Shown: piece after piece, positions 36,255 through 44,760 of the stretch | Layout: every line of letters starts with the position of its first letter | How positions within the stretch are numbered: position 1 is the stretch's first letter | NCBI GenBank assembly: GCA_012837715.1 | Contig: DUQR01000033.1 | Span: forward strand, 1-64,000 | DNA from: Bacillota bacterium | GTDB taxonomy: Bacteria > Bacillota > UBA4882 > UBA10575 | Reading direction: 5' to 3' | DNA length: 64,000 bases | Position numbers and translations under genes: made by a program | The notes under the pieces: generated by a model | Told to the model about the DNA's origin: nothing | What the model saw: only the letters and a program-made list of their open reading frames with translations | Database searches by the model: none

Positions 36255-36337
36255 GGGATAAACCAAATTGGTTACACTCCGGTAGGTGGCGCGCATTAAC
36301 CGGTTTGTAATAAATAAATGAATGCGAGGTCGATACG

Positions 36338-37159
36338 ATGAGGAAATCAATTGCTCTTTTACTGACCCTGGCTCTCCTGATGCTCTCCACCGCTGCATTC
36401 GCCCAATTCGGCGGCAATCCGCCTCCTCCATGGTGGGATCCCCAATGGAAGGATTATGATAATCACCGGTGGGATGATGGAGAAGTCAGTTGGACAAAGG
36501 TGGATGAAAAATACGTCAATATTCCCTGGATTGACCGGGATAACGCCCTCCTTGATGAGAACAATCCGGCCCGGGCTCAATCCGTGGAGATGGCTCTTCA
36601 AACCCGGGCTTATATCCCCTGCTATCTCGAGATGAAAGTCACCGGGAATGAAGGTCAGACCATATTACAAAGCTTTGGGCCTTTGGCGACTCCCGTAGAG
36701 AATCCCAACGGTTATCTCTTAGCCTTTGATAATGAAATCGGCGGTTTTGTCGATGAGTTCTGGAATTCGCTGGGGCATGGACGTAATGCCGAAGTCAACT
36801 TTACGGAAGGCTGGAGCAATGTGTATATTCAAGGTTGCGACGTCTTCAAGGTTGAAGTTTACGCCAATGACGATTATAAGTACGAAGTTCAAGCCGGCCC
36901 CCTCACCCCCTATGATGCCAATACCGAAGCGTGGGAAGCCGTTGACCAACTTAATCTCCAGATGAGATATAAGTTTGGTGAGTACGGATTATATGGCCAA
37001 ACCCGCACCTTTGATCAGCCGGGCGAAATTAAGGAGATTGCTGTCATGGACGCCTGTGAAGAATTAACCGTTTACCATCAATTCCGCGTCCCCTATTCCC
37101 GCAATATTGCCCACGGCCGCTATGACGGGGAAGTAATCTTCCGCGCCTATACGCTCTAA
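36338..37159 (+). CDS. Secreted protein, putative major fimbrial subunit
   Basis: A 273-residue protein with a clear signal peptide (MRKSIALLLTLALLMLSTAAFA). The mature N terminus is Trp- and Pro-rich (GGNPPPPWWDPQWKDYDNH), then a strand-rich body with cysteines in YIPCYLEM, IQGCDVF and MDACEEL. The C terminus RNIAHGRYDGEVIFRAYTL ends in alternating hydrophobic residues, as chaperone-usher subunits do in the strand that the chaperone completes. No database family is recognised. It lies between another secreted protein and the chaperone, with a stem-loop directly after it. Confidence 0.65.
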   Translation: MRKSIALLLTLALLMLSTAAFAQFGGNPPPPWWDPQWKDYDNHRWDDGEVSWTKVDEKYVNIPWIDRDNALLDENNPARAQSVEMALQTRAYIPCYLEMKVTGNEGQTILQSFGPLATPVENPNGYLLAFDNEIGGFVDEFWNSLGHGRNAEVNFTEGWSNVYIQGCDVFKVEVYANDDYKYEVQAGPLTPYDANTEAWEAVDQLNLQMRYKFGEYGLYGQTRTFDQPGEIKEIAVMDACEELTVYHQFRVPYSRNIAHGRYDGEVIFRAYTL

Positions 37160-37188
37160 ACCACTACCATTTCGATTCTTGTGTAATC

Positions 37189-37215
37189 CGGCTGGTGTTC
37201 GCGCCGCACCAGCCG
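37189..37215 (+). other. Stem-loop after the putative subunit gene
   Basis: CGGCTGGTG (37189-37197) pairs with CACCAGCCG (37207-37215), nine-base loop, no T-run. Its place after an abundant secreted protein and before chaperone and usher genes fits differential mRNA stability. Confidence 0.6.
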
Positions 37216-37246
37216 ATCTTTACTATCTGTGAGGGAGGAACGGACG

Positions 37247-38050
37247 ATGGATAAACGATCCCAACCTAAGTTTTTATGCCGCCTGGTTACAGTGGCCTTG
37301 GCCCTAACGCTTTTGGCGTCAAACGTTCACGGAGTCGCCCGGGTCGAACCCAGCAAATTCCTTTTTACTTTGGAACCGGGCGAACGCATCACCGATGCGA
37401 TTAAAGTGACCAATACCCAAGCGACGGCGGCAGAATATACAGCCGTCATTTATGATTGGACCCTGGATGACGAAGGGCGCCTGGTAACCTCACCCGCCGG
37501 CAAACGGGCAGATACCCTCGCCGGTCTGATTAAATTTAACCCCCGCCGCTTTAAACTGGAACCAGGCCAAAGCCAGTATGTCCGTTTTACCCTAACCGCC
37601 CCCAAAGACGGCGACTGGCTGGAAAGAAGGGGAATCATCTTTTTTGAGGAAAGCCGTCCGCCGGAGGTGAATGCGGTTGGCTCGACCGTCGTCATCCAAG
37701 TCGGGGCTACTGTTTATCTAAGCTTTACGGAGACAGTCAATTCTTTTCGCGCCTATGGCCTGAAAATCCAAACCGGAGCGGAAGGTCCGCCCGCCCTCCT
37801 CCTTGATCTGGCCAATGAAGGGCAAGCCCATATTCGCTATCAGGTTACCTACAGGATCACCGGGGAAAACGGCGGTCTTTTGGAGGAAAATGCCTGCGGG
37901 GAGCAGCTGATCCTACCAGTCAGCCGGCGCCTAGTTAGCTTTCCCTTTACCAACACCCTGCCGACGGGTGATTACCAGATTGAAGTCAAGATTAGTTTTA
38001 GTGGAACAAACCAAATTCTCTCGCGCGTCGTCCCGTTTTCCATACCCTGA
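37247..38050 (+). CDS. PapD-like periplasmic chaperone
   Basis: A 267-residue exported protein (signal ending near ASNVHG) with the two Ig-like domains of fimbrial chaperones. The first begins VEPSKFLFTLEPGERITDAIKVTN and ends with the G strand QSQYVRFTL; the second runs from about residue 150 (AYGLKIQT...) to the end. This N-terminal pattern (structural start, extended E/P-G turn, then a long edge strand) is shared with chaperones of chaperone-usher systems and related archaic types. GAGGGAGGA before ATG 37247 fixes the start; the upstream GTG at 37229 has no site of its own. It would fold subunits before delivery to the usher encoded next. Confidence 0.78.
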   Translation: MDKRSQPKFLCRLVTVALALTLLASNVHGVARVEPSKFLFTLEPGERITDAIKVTNTQATAAEYTAVIYDWTLDDEGRLVTSPAGKRADTLAGLIKFNPRRFKLEPGQSQYVRFTLTAPKDGDWLERRGIIFFEESRPPEVNAVGSTVVIQVGATVYLSFTETVNSFRAYGLKIQTGAEGPPALLLDLANEGQAHIRYQVTYRITGENGGLLEENACGEQLILPVSRRLVSFPFTNTLPTGDYQIEVKISFSGTNQILSRVVPFSIP

Positions 38051-38089
38051 GTTCGTCTTCTTCGCTGACCGGAGATAGGGGGAATCAAA

Positions 38090-41000
38090 TTGTTAAAAAG
38101 AAGCAATTATTCTTATTACCTTAAATTGCTAAGCGCCGTTATGATCTGCTTCTTCCTTTCGTTAAGTACCGGGGCGCAAGCTTTCGGCCAAGAAGCCGTG
38201 GCCTTGGAGACCAGCATTGCCCTATTGGTAATTAAGGCAGGAGATACCATCTACGTCCAGGATCCCTTCTTTGAACTTCTGGATCTGGGCACGCATCTTT
38301 TGGTCCCGGTGAACCGGCTGACGACCAGCCTTAACCTGGATCTGTCTTATTACCGGAACGAAAAAAAGCTGGTGCTTACCAATAAGCTTAACCAAAAGAA
38401 TGCCGAAGTTCTTTGGGAAGAGGAACTTTACCGGATCGACAATCGGCTGTTCTTAAGCAAAGAACCACCGGTTTTCTTCAGAGGTAACGTCTTTGTCAGC
38501 CTTCCCTTTTTGGCCTCCTTCCTTGAGGCCGAATTGGACTGGGATTTTCGTTATCAAGCCCTCACCCTGAACGTAAAAGAGGGTTTACTCAAAACAACCC
38601 CCTCGACCACGAGGCCCGAATTTATGGACGAGAGCGTGAAAAATGAACCGCCGCCCCAAGAAGGGCCGCCCTTTGCCTTAAGCTCAGTCCGGTACAAATT
38701 TGGGCTGGAGCACCGGAAGGAGGAGCCTGCCGCCGAAAGCTTGGACGGACTCTTCAAATTACGGTTGGATGGCTATTCCGGAGAGTGGGCCCTTTCCGCC
38801 GCCGGTGGGGTTAAACACAACTTTTTCAACCAGGTTCTAACGCCCGAACTATCCCTCTTACGGGCAGAATACCACAAAGATAATGAGTTAATCATCATCG
38901 GCAATGCCGAGGCCGAGTTGGAGAAGACCTTCGGCAAAAAGGAGATCTGGGGCGCTTTATATATGACCCCTGTCTTCCAGTTTCGTAGCGAATTATTTGC
39001 CTATACCAACGTGTCCGGTCCAGTGGAAGCTGGCGACCAAGTCCTTCTTTATCTCAATGAGCAGCTCTGGGAGACCCAACAATATAATACCAACGGCACA
39101 TACCTTTTCTATGATGTGCCTTTACAGATTAACCGGGTAAACCGCATCCGGGTCGTGATCCAAAAGGAGAATGGAGAGTCTTTGGCAACTGTCCGCGAGA
39201 TCGCAGCTACCCCCCGGATTTTACCGCAAGACCGAAATGAACTGATGGTCGCTTCCGGTCTTTACCGTAAAACCGCCATTCCCGAATGGGAAGGCGCCAT
39301 GGTCGGCTACCGACAACAGATGGCCCTAACTGAAAACATCACCTTCGGCCAAGAAACAGCCGTCTCCGCTCCTTACGTCAAATTCCCCGAATATAGTTTT
39401 ATCGGCGCCGACACGGGAGTGGCTTTTCGCCTCAACAAAAACCTTGTTTTTACCCTCGACTGGTTGGTCGGGGGGGAAATCACGAAAGATGTCCACACCG
39501 GAATTGAATCCTCCCTTTTGTACTGTTTAGAAAAGGGTTTCTACGAAGGTGTGATCTACTATATACCGGCGCCGGTGACGAAAGGGGTCAAAAGCCGATC
39601 CGGCCAAGGAACTTTGGTCCGTTCCGAGCATGAACTCCAAAATAATCTGCTCCTCAACACCGAGGGGTATTTATCCAAATCCACACCGGAATCCAGTCCC
39701 TGGTCCTTAGATGGCGTTAACCTGACCCTGACCAAAAAATACGGTGCTTATAACCAAAACAGTCTGGCCGGGCGGGTGGGGAAAAAGTGGCTGACCCAAG
39801 AGGTGGCAACCGACCACTACAAAGCGGATCAAACGAGCGGCGCCGTTAAACATATCATTCGGGAACGGTCTGTTGGCGCCAGTACGGAAGGGGAATTGGT
39901 GAAGACCAAGTATTTTTCGAATAACGACGGCCCTTATCATCGGCTTAATCTGAACGTCAACACCGATTTCACTTTGGCCTTGACCAATAACTTCCTCTTT
40001 GGTCTGGCTTTGGATACGATCAATACTTGGCAAGAAGAAACCTACAGAGGCCTATACCTCTTAGGAGAAACCGACGCCAAATGGAGCTTAACTGATGACA
40101 CCCTTTTGTTCGGAAATATTACCCTAGAAAGCAGCAAAGACCCACAAAGGGAGCCTTCCTTCCACCTTAAACAATTCAAAACTGGCCTCGGCCTGCAGCA
40201 TTTTTTCACCCCGGAACTAAATATCTACGCCGAAGCCAACCGTGCACGCGAGTCGTATCGAGTTGGTGGTGATGATTACCGCTATACCACCGTCCGGTTG
40301 GGAGTAAATTGGTATACCACGGACCGGACCGGAATAATCAGGAGCCAAATCGGTTACCGCTCACCGGTGGGGAGCCGGGTCTCCCCCCAATGGTCCTACC
40401 GCTTAACCTGGGAGAAATACCTGCCTTCCGCCTTTTTACTGGAACTCGGCCTGGAGCGCCTCTTTGACGGGATCTGGGACCAAAACCCGGAGCAGATTAT
40501 CCGTATCTCGCTCAGCCGCGCCCTTAGCTTTGCCGACGGCAAGGTCAAACCCTACCGCTATACGGAAGATGATCTGTCCGCGCGGGTTGGCGGGGTAGTA
40601 TACTTGGATATCAACGCCAACGGCCGGTTTGATGAAGGGGATAAAGCCCTCGCCGGAATTAAGATTCTCGCCGACGGACGACTCGCCATCTCCAATGAGA
40701 AGGGGGAATACATGTTCGCGAATTTAACCCCCGGTATTTACCGCGTGGATTTCCATCTTCCCTCGTTACCGGCGAATTACACCCCGGTCACCGGGCCCCA
40801 GTTAATCCGGCTCCGGGCGCAGGAAAACTTCTTTATTGATTTTGCGGTCACGGTTAATGGTTCCATCAGCGGTCTGGTCTTCCTTGATACTAATGCCAAC
40901 GGACAATTCGACGCCGGTGAAAAAACCTTATCCTGGGTTGAAGTGATCCTTGATGAAGGCCAGCAAAAAGTCTTTACCGACACGGACGGCACCTTCTACA

Positions 41001-41158
41001 TCGAAGGGGTCTCCCTGGGCGCCCACACCCTTACTCTAGACCCGGATAGTCTCCCGGCCGGTCTGACCGTTTCCGGTCATGACGTTAAAACCCTGACCCT
41101 AACTGAAGCCGAGTTGGATGTGGCCGCGGTTCTTTTCCCGTTGGTTAAGACCGATTAA
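38090..41158 (+). CDS. Usher-like outer-membrane assembly protein with copper-amine-oxidase-N-like and SdrD-B-like domains
   Basis: A 1022-residue exported protein, probably an outer-membrane beta-barrel. After the signal peptide, residues about 40-165 look like a copper amine oxidase N-terminal (stalk) domain (paired strands, LLVPVNRLTTSLNLDLSYY, VSLPFLASFLEAELDWD). A Pro-rich linker follows. About residues 305-395 carry the usher-type segment VEAGDQVLLYLNEQLWE, YLFYDVPLQINRVNRIRVVI, ending PRILPQDRNELMVASGLYR, as in the usher barrel/plug region. A long strand-rich barrel runs to about 825. Two SdrD-B-like repeats end the protein (YLDINANGRFDEGDKAL; FLDTNANGQFDAGEKTL). The TTG start follows GGGGGAA. 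It lies 39 bases after the chaperone. Confidence 0.75.
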   Translation: MLKRSNYSYYLKLLSAVMICFFLSLSTGAQAFGQEAVALETSIALLVIKAGDTIYVQDPFFELLDLGTHLLVPVNRLTTSLNLDLSYYRNEKKLVLTNKLNQKNAEVLWEEELYRIDNRLFLSKEPPVFFRGNVFVSLPFLASFLEAELDWDFRYQALTLNVKEGLLKTTPSTTRPEFMDESVKNEPPPQEGPPFALSSVRYKFGLEHRKEEPAAESLDGLFKLRLDGYSGEWALSAAGGVKHNFFNQVLTPELSLLRAEYHKDNELIIIGNAEAELEKTFGKKEIWGALYMTPVFQFRSELFAYTNVSGPVEAGDQVLLYLNEQLWETQQYNTNGTYLFYDVPLQINRVNRIRVVIQKENGESLATVREIAATPRILPQDRNELMVASGLYRKTAIPEWEGAMVGYRQQMALTENITFGQETAVSAPYVKFPEYSFIGADTGVAFRLNKNLVFTLDWLVGGEITKDVHTGIESSLLYCLEKGFYEGVIYYIPAPVTKGVKSRSGQGTLVRSEHELQNNLLLNTEGYLSKSTPESSPWSLDGVNLTLTKKYGAYNQNSLAGRVGKKWLTQEVATDHYKADQTSGAVKHIIRERSVGASTEGELVKTKYFSNNDGPYHRLNLNVNTDFTLALTNNFLFGLALDTINTWQEETYRGLYLLGETDAKWSLTDDTLLFGNITLESSKDPQREPSFHLKQFKTGLGLQHFFTPELNIYAEANRARESYRVGGDDYRYTTVRLGVNWYTTDRTGIIRSQIGYRSPVGSRVSPQWSYRLTWEKYLPSAFLLELGLERLFDGIWDQNPEQIIRISLSRALSFADGKVKPYRYTEDDLSARVGGVVYLDINANGRFDEGDKALAGIKILADGRLAISNEKGEYMFANLTPGIYRVDFHLPSLPANYTPVTGPQLIRLRAQENFFIDFAVTVNGSISGLVFLDTNANGQFDAGEKTLSWVEVILDEGQQKVFTDTDGTFYIEGVSLGAHTLTLDPDSLPAGLTVSGHDVKTLTLTEAELDVAAVLFPLVKTD

Positions 41159-41262
41159 TAAAGCCGCTTGACGGTAAACTTTACCGGACCTTCAGGCATA
41201 ACCTTTATTCGCCGTCCAAAGCACCCGTTCCTCATTAACAAGGGGGGTTCATCGATAAAATT

Positions 41263-41296
41263 AAGGCAGTGTTATTTCAGGCACTGCCTTTTATTT
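41263..41296. terminator. Terminator of the chaperone-usher operon
   Basis: AAGGCAGTG (41263-41271) pairs with CACTGCCTT (41282-41290), followed by TTTATTT. It overlaps the stop codon of the opposing small gene and may serve both directions. Confidence 0.8.
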
Positions 41297-41536
41297 CTTC
41301 CCATACCGGTATAAGAGATCATAATCGGTCTCCAAATTCTCCATTTTCTTGCTGAACCAAACTCGCGCGTCATCTAAAGCTTTGTTATAGATTAACGTGC
41401 CGAGGTTATTAAGAAAAAAGTCTAATATGTTTTCCGCGGCGATTACCCCGATGGCTTCTTCCCTTTCCTGATCAAAAAAGGTTTGCACCTCCCGAACCAG
41501 GAGTTTCTTTTCTTCCGGAGCAAGATTGATTGCCAT
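41291..41536 (-). CDS. DUF2164 family small protein
   Basis: An 81-residue, mostly helical protein. The pattern LAPEEKKLLVREVQTFFDQE, then ILDFFLNNLGTLIYNKALDD is that of DUF2164. No function is known for the family. ATG 41536 with GAGGG six bases upstream is the likely start; ATG 41542 is an alternative. It is a single-gene unit convergent with the usher gene. Confidence 0.78.
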   Translation of the reverse strand: MAINLAPEEKKLLVREVQTFFDQEREEAIGVIAAENILDFFLNNLGTLIYNKALDDARVWFSKKMENLETDYDLLYRYGKK

Positions 41537-41609
41537 CCCCATCCCTCTTTCCACAGTGATTGGCGCATCCTAAAACGCCCACCAGTGCTCTAACTTGCCT
41601 TTACAAACA

Positions 41610-42266
41610 TTAGCACCCCAAAAGGTGACAAAATTCTTCCGGGCAAAAAACAGCAAGTGTCGCTGCTCTCCAGGTAACACGGGGGTTATCGGCAGCGGTC
41701 CCTACCCCGACGACCCGCATCCCGGCAGCCAAGGCTGCTTCCACCCCGGCATCGGCATCTTCAACAACCACACAATGGGCGGGGGCAACCCGTAGCCTCT
41801 CCGCTGCCAGCAAAAAAACTTCGGGGTCAGGTTTGCTTTTCGTAAGGTCATTCCCATCAACAACCACATCAAAGTAGTCTTTTAAACCAATCCGTTCCAG
41901 AATTAACGGTGTATTCTTACTGGAAGAACCAACTGCAATCTTGATCCCCTTTTTTCTTAGCTTTGTCAAGATTACCATAACCCCGGGCAAAATGCAATCG
42001 GGTGTCAACTCCTGAATCAGCTGACGATAATAAGCGTTTTTCCGATTGGCCAGCGCTTTGATTTCCTCCGGATAATAGGTCCGTTCCGCCTTTTCCAGGA
42101 TAATCGCCAAAGAATCCATCCGGCCGACGCCCCGTAACCGCCGGTTGATCTCCGCATCGAAATAGATGCCTTCCTCCCCGGTCAATTTTTTCCAGGCCCG
42201 GTAATGGCAATCATCCGTCGCCACAATAACCCCATCCAGATCAAAAATAACCGCTTCCGTCTTCAT
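41610..42266 (-). CDS. pgmB: Beta-phosphoglucomutase (HAD superfamily)
   Basis: Converts beta-glucose 1-phosphate to glucose 6-phosphate. The 218-residue protein has the nucleophile and acid Asp9 and Asp11 in VIFDLDGV, the cap-domain signature around DDCHYRAWKKL, the second motif VGSSSKN, a conserved Lys in TKSKPDPEVFL, and acidic pair in VVEDADAGVEAA. GGAGGAGGATT precedes ATG 42266. It starts two bases after the GH65 phosphorylase stop and takes its beta-glucose 1-phosphate product. Confidence 0.93.
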   Translation of the reverse strand: MKTEAVIFDLDGVIVATDDCHYRAWKKLTGEEGIYFDAEINRRLRGVGRMDSLAIILEKAERTYYPEEIKALANRKNAYYRQLIQELTPDCILPGVMVILTKLRKKGIKIAVGSSSKNTPLILERIGLKDYFDVVVDGNDLTKSKPDPEVFLLAAERLRVAPAHCVVVEDADAGVEAALAAGMRVVGVGTAADNPRVTWRAATLAVFCPEEFCHLLGC

Positions 42267-42268
42267 TG

Positions 42269-44656
42269 TCAATCCTCCTCCGGTCCACCTTGATCTGATG
42301 GCACATGCCAAGGTTCCGCACCGAGCATTTTTTCCTCGGTAAAGTGATAGATAACGAGAGGATCGCCCTGTAGCAACTGGTAAGCGGCCCCGTTCCGGTC
42401 CACAGTTACCCTGATTTTCCTCCCCCGGTAACTTACCTGAAACCTGTATCCTTGCCAATGGGCAGGTAAATAGGGGGCAAAACTTAAGCGGTCACCGCAA
42501 ACCCGCATCCCGGCAAAACCATAGACCACACCCATCCAAGCCCCCCCCATACTCGCCGTGTGAATTCCATCTTTCGTATTGCCATTATAGTCATCCAGAT
42601 CCAAACGAACCGTCGCCCTAAAGTAATCATAAGCCTTCCCATGATAAGCAGGAAGGCGGCTGACAGTGCCGATTTCAGAAGCGACAATACTGAAGATCGC
42701 GGGCGAAAGGGAGGAGTCATGGGTGGTCAGGGGTTCATAATAGTCGTAGTTTCGTTTCTTCTGGTCGGTGGAGAAATAATGGCCAAGCAAAAACAAGGCC
42801 AGTACCACATCGGCTTGTTTGCAGACTTGGGCCCGGTAAAGGAGTAAAGGATGGTAATGAAGGAGTAAAGGAAACTTCTCCGGTGGAGTCGCTTCCAGAT
42901 CCCAAACGGGTTTATCTAAAAAGGTATCATCCTGGGCCAAGATCCCCCGGCTCGGATCATAGGGAAGATACATTTCTTCCCCTGCTTTCATCCAGAGGCC
43001 AACCTCTTCCGCCGTCAGACCGATTTTAGTCGCTAACCTCCGGTAAACGGCGGGAGCATTCTCCTTTAGCCAGATGGCGATACGGGCGGCAAAGGACAGA
43101 TGTTCTCTGACCATCAGATTGGTGTAACAGTTATTATCCACCAAAGCCGTGTATTCATCAGGTCCGGTGACAACGTTGATACAGAACCGTCCATCTTTAC
43201 GGGGATTAAAAAAACCCACCGCCATCCAGAACCGGGCGGTCTCAAAGAGAATCTCCGCGCCATAGTCCGTTAAAAAATCCCAGTCTCCCGTGATCTCCAC
43301 ATATTTTTGGATGGCATAGGCAATATCGGCATTGATATGATACTGGGCGGTTCCCGCCGGAAAGAAGGTGGAACACTCCCCGCCTCCAATCGTGCGCCAT
43401 GGGTAAAGGGCCCCCCGGGAAAGACCAATCTCCCAAGCCCGCCTGCGGGCTTGGGCCAATGTACGGTAGCGGTAAAGTAATAAGGCTTTAGCCACGGCTG
43501 GATTGTAATTAAGAAAGAAAGGCATGATGTAGATCTCCGTGTCCCAGAAATAGTGCCCTTCATAGCCTTCGCCGGTCAACCCTTTGGCGCCGATGCTGGT
43601 GAAGCCGTCGGTTCCAGCCGCCTGCAGCAAGTGAAAGGCGTTAAACCGCAGGCCTTGTTGTACATAATCGTCCCCTTCCACTTCAATGTCGGCCTGCTCC
43701 CAAAAGGCGTCGAGAAAAGCTTTTTGTTCTTGACACAAATGCGCAAAGCCGTCCCTTTCCGCTGCTTTGGCCCAAGTTTCGGCCGCAGCCATCGGATCAG
43801 TTCTGGCCTCCCCCGGGCGGACAGTTAAATAGGCTAAATATTTATAAAGCCGTACCGGTTTCCCCGCTTCCGCGGTAAATTCATAGCTGGCCCCGATCAT
43901 TAACGGCCGGGTAATCGTCTCCACCTTGCCCAAGGGGCCGTCGGTTTGGTTGCGCATCGCACAAGCCAAATAAAGACCGGATTTCTTCGTCCTTTGCCCG
44001 AGGATTCCCCCTGTGGAATCGATCTTGCGCTTTTCCACTTCCAAACTTCTTCCTTTCAAAGCTGAGCCGACCCGGGGATCCTTTTTCATTTCCAGATTCC
44101 GCACATCGCCATCAAGGGCGGAAAAGAGGCGGATCTTTCCACCAAAATTGAGGGGGGTTACTTCATAAGCGATGGCGGCCACTGGTTTTCTGGTTAATGA
44201 GACTAACCGGGTGATCGCCAGCCTCACCTCGCGCCCGGCCGGCGACCGCCAGACCAGAGCACGACGTAAAACCCCATTTCTAAGATCCAGTGTTCTCCGG
44301 TAAGCCAGCAGCTCACCGGTGAAGAGCTGAAACTCCTCCTCTTCCAGATAAAGTTTGATCAATTTCCCGTTGGTAATGTTCAGCATGGTCTGGCTTTTTT
44401 CCGGATAACCGAAGGCGGCCTCCGGATATTTCAGAACTCCCGTCTCATAAAAGCCATTAATATAAGTCCCTTCCACGCTGGTTCCAGCCGGCCCGTTATA
44501 GCCTTCCTCAAAATTACCGCGTAGCCCCAGATAACCATTGCCCAAAGAAAAAATGGTCTCATTCCGTAAATTATGCGCCGGTGAAAATTGCTCTTCGCTA
44601 ACTTCCCACGGGGACACAGGATAAACCGGCGTCACTTCTTCCGGTCGCTTTTTCAA
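42269..44656 (-). CDS. GH65 disaccharide phosphorylase (maltose/trehalose/kojibiose type)
   Basis: An inverting phosphorylase of 795 residues that splits an alpha-linked glucose disaccharide with phosphate to give beta-glucose 1-phosphate. The N-terminal sandwich domain (about 1-290) has GNGYLGLRGNFEEGY. The helical barrel has HYFWDTEIYIMPFF (about 368-381), and the catalytic acid Glu501 in TGPDEYTALVDNN. The phosphate-binding His-Ser segment lies near TTHDSSLSP. The C-terminal small domain follows. Which linkage it prefers cannot be read from the motifs alone. A TTG start with AAAGGAGAAG is used. No signal peptide, so it is cytoplasmic. It shares an operon with the sugar importer. Confidence 0.92.
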   Translation of the reverse strand: MKKRPEEVTPVYPVSPWEVSEEQFSPAHNLRNETIFSLGNGYLGLRGNFEEGYNGPAGTSVEGTYINGFYETGVLKYPEAAFGYPEKSQTMLNITNGKLIKLYLEEEEFQLFTGELLAYRRTLDLRNGVLRRALVWRSPAGREVRLAITRLVSLTRKPVAAIAYEVTPLNFGGKIRLFSALDGDVRNLEMKKDPRVGSALKGRSLEVEKRKIDSTGGILGQRTKKSGLYLACAMRNQTDGPLGKVETITRPLMIGASYEFTAEAGKPVRLYKYLAYLTVRPGEARTDPMAAAETWAKAAERDGFAHLCQEQKAFLDAFWEQADIEVEGDDYVQQGLRFNAFHLLQAAGTDGFTSIGAKGLTGEGYEGHYFWDTEIYIMPFFLNYNPAVAKALLLYRYRTLAQARRRAWEIGLSRGALYPWRTIGGGECSTFFPAGTAQYHINADIAYAIQKYVEITGDWDFLTDYGAEILFETARFWMAVGFFNPRKDGRFCINVVTGPDEYTALVDNNCYTNLMVREHLSFAARIAIWLKENAPAVYRRLATKIGLTAEEVGLWMKAGEEMYLPYDPSRGILAQDDTFLDKPVWDLEATPPEKFPLLLHYHPLLLYRAQVCKQADVVLALFLLGHYFSTDQKKRNYDYYEPLTTHDSSLSPAIFSIVASEIGTVSRLPAYHGKAYDYFRATVRLDLDDYNGNTKDGIHTASMGGAWMGVVYGFAGMRVCGDRLSFAPYLPAHWQGYRFQVSYRGRKIRVTVDRNGAAYQLLQGDPLVIYHFTEEKMLGAEPWHVPSDQGGPEED

Positions 44657-44716
44657 GATGCTTCTCCTTTGCCATGCTGATTGATGGTTACCCGTTCGGG
44701 TTAGGTATCTTGGGGG

Positions 44717-44745
44717 ACGGGTCCGGATTGAACACCCGGACCCGT
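44717..44745 (-). other. Stem-loop between binding-protein and GH65 genes
   Basis: ACGGGTCCGG (44717-44726) pairs with CCGGACCCGT (44736-44745). On the minus strand no T-run follows. Like the stem-loop after the ChvE gene, it probably stabilises the binding-protein part of the mRNA. Confidence 0.65.
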
Positions 44746-44760
44746 TTCTTCCCTTGGGAT

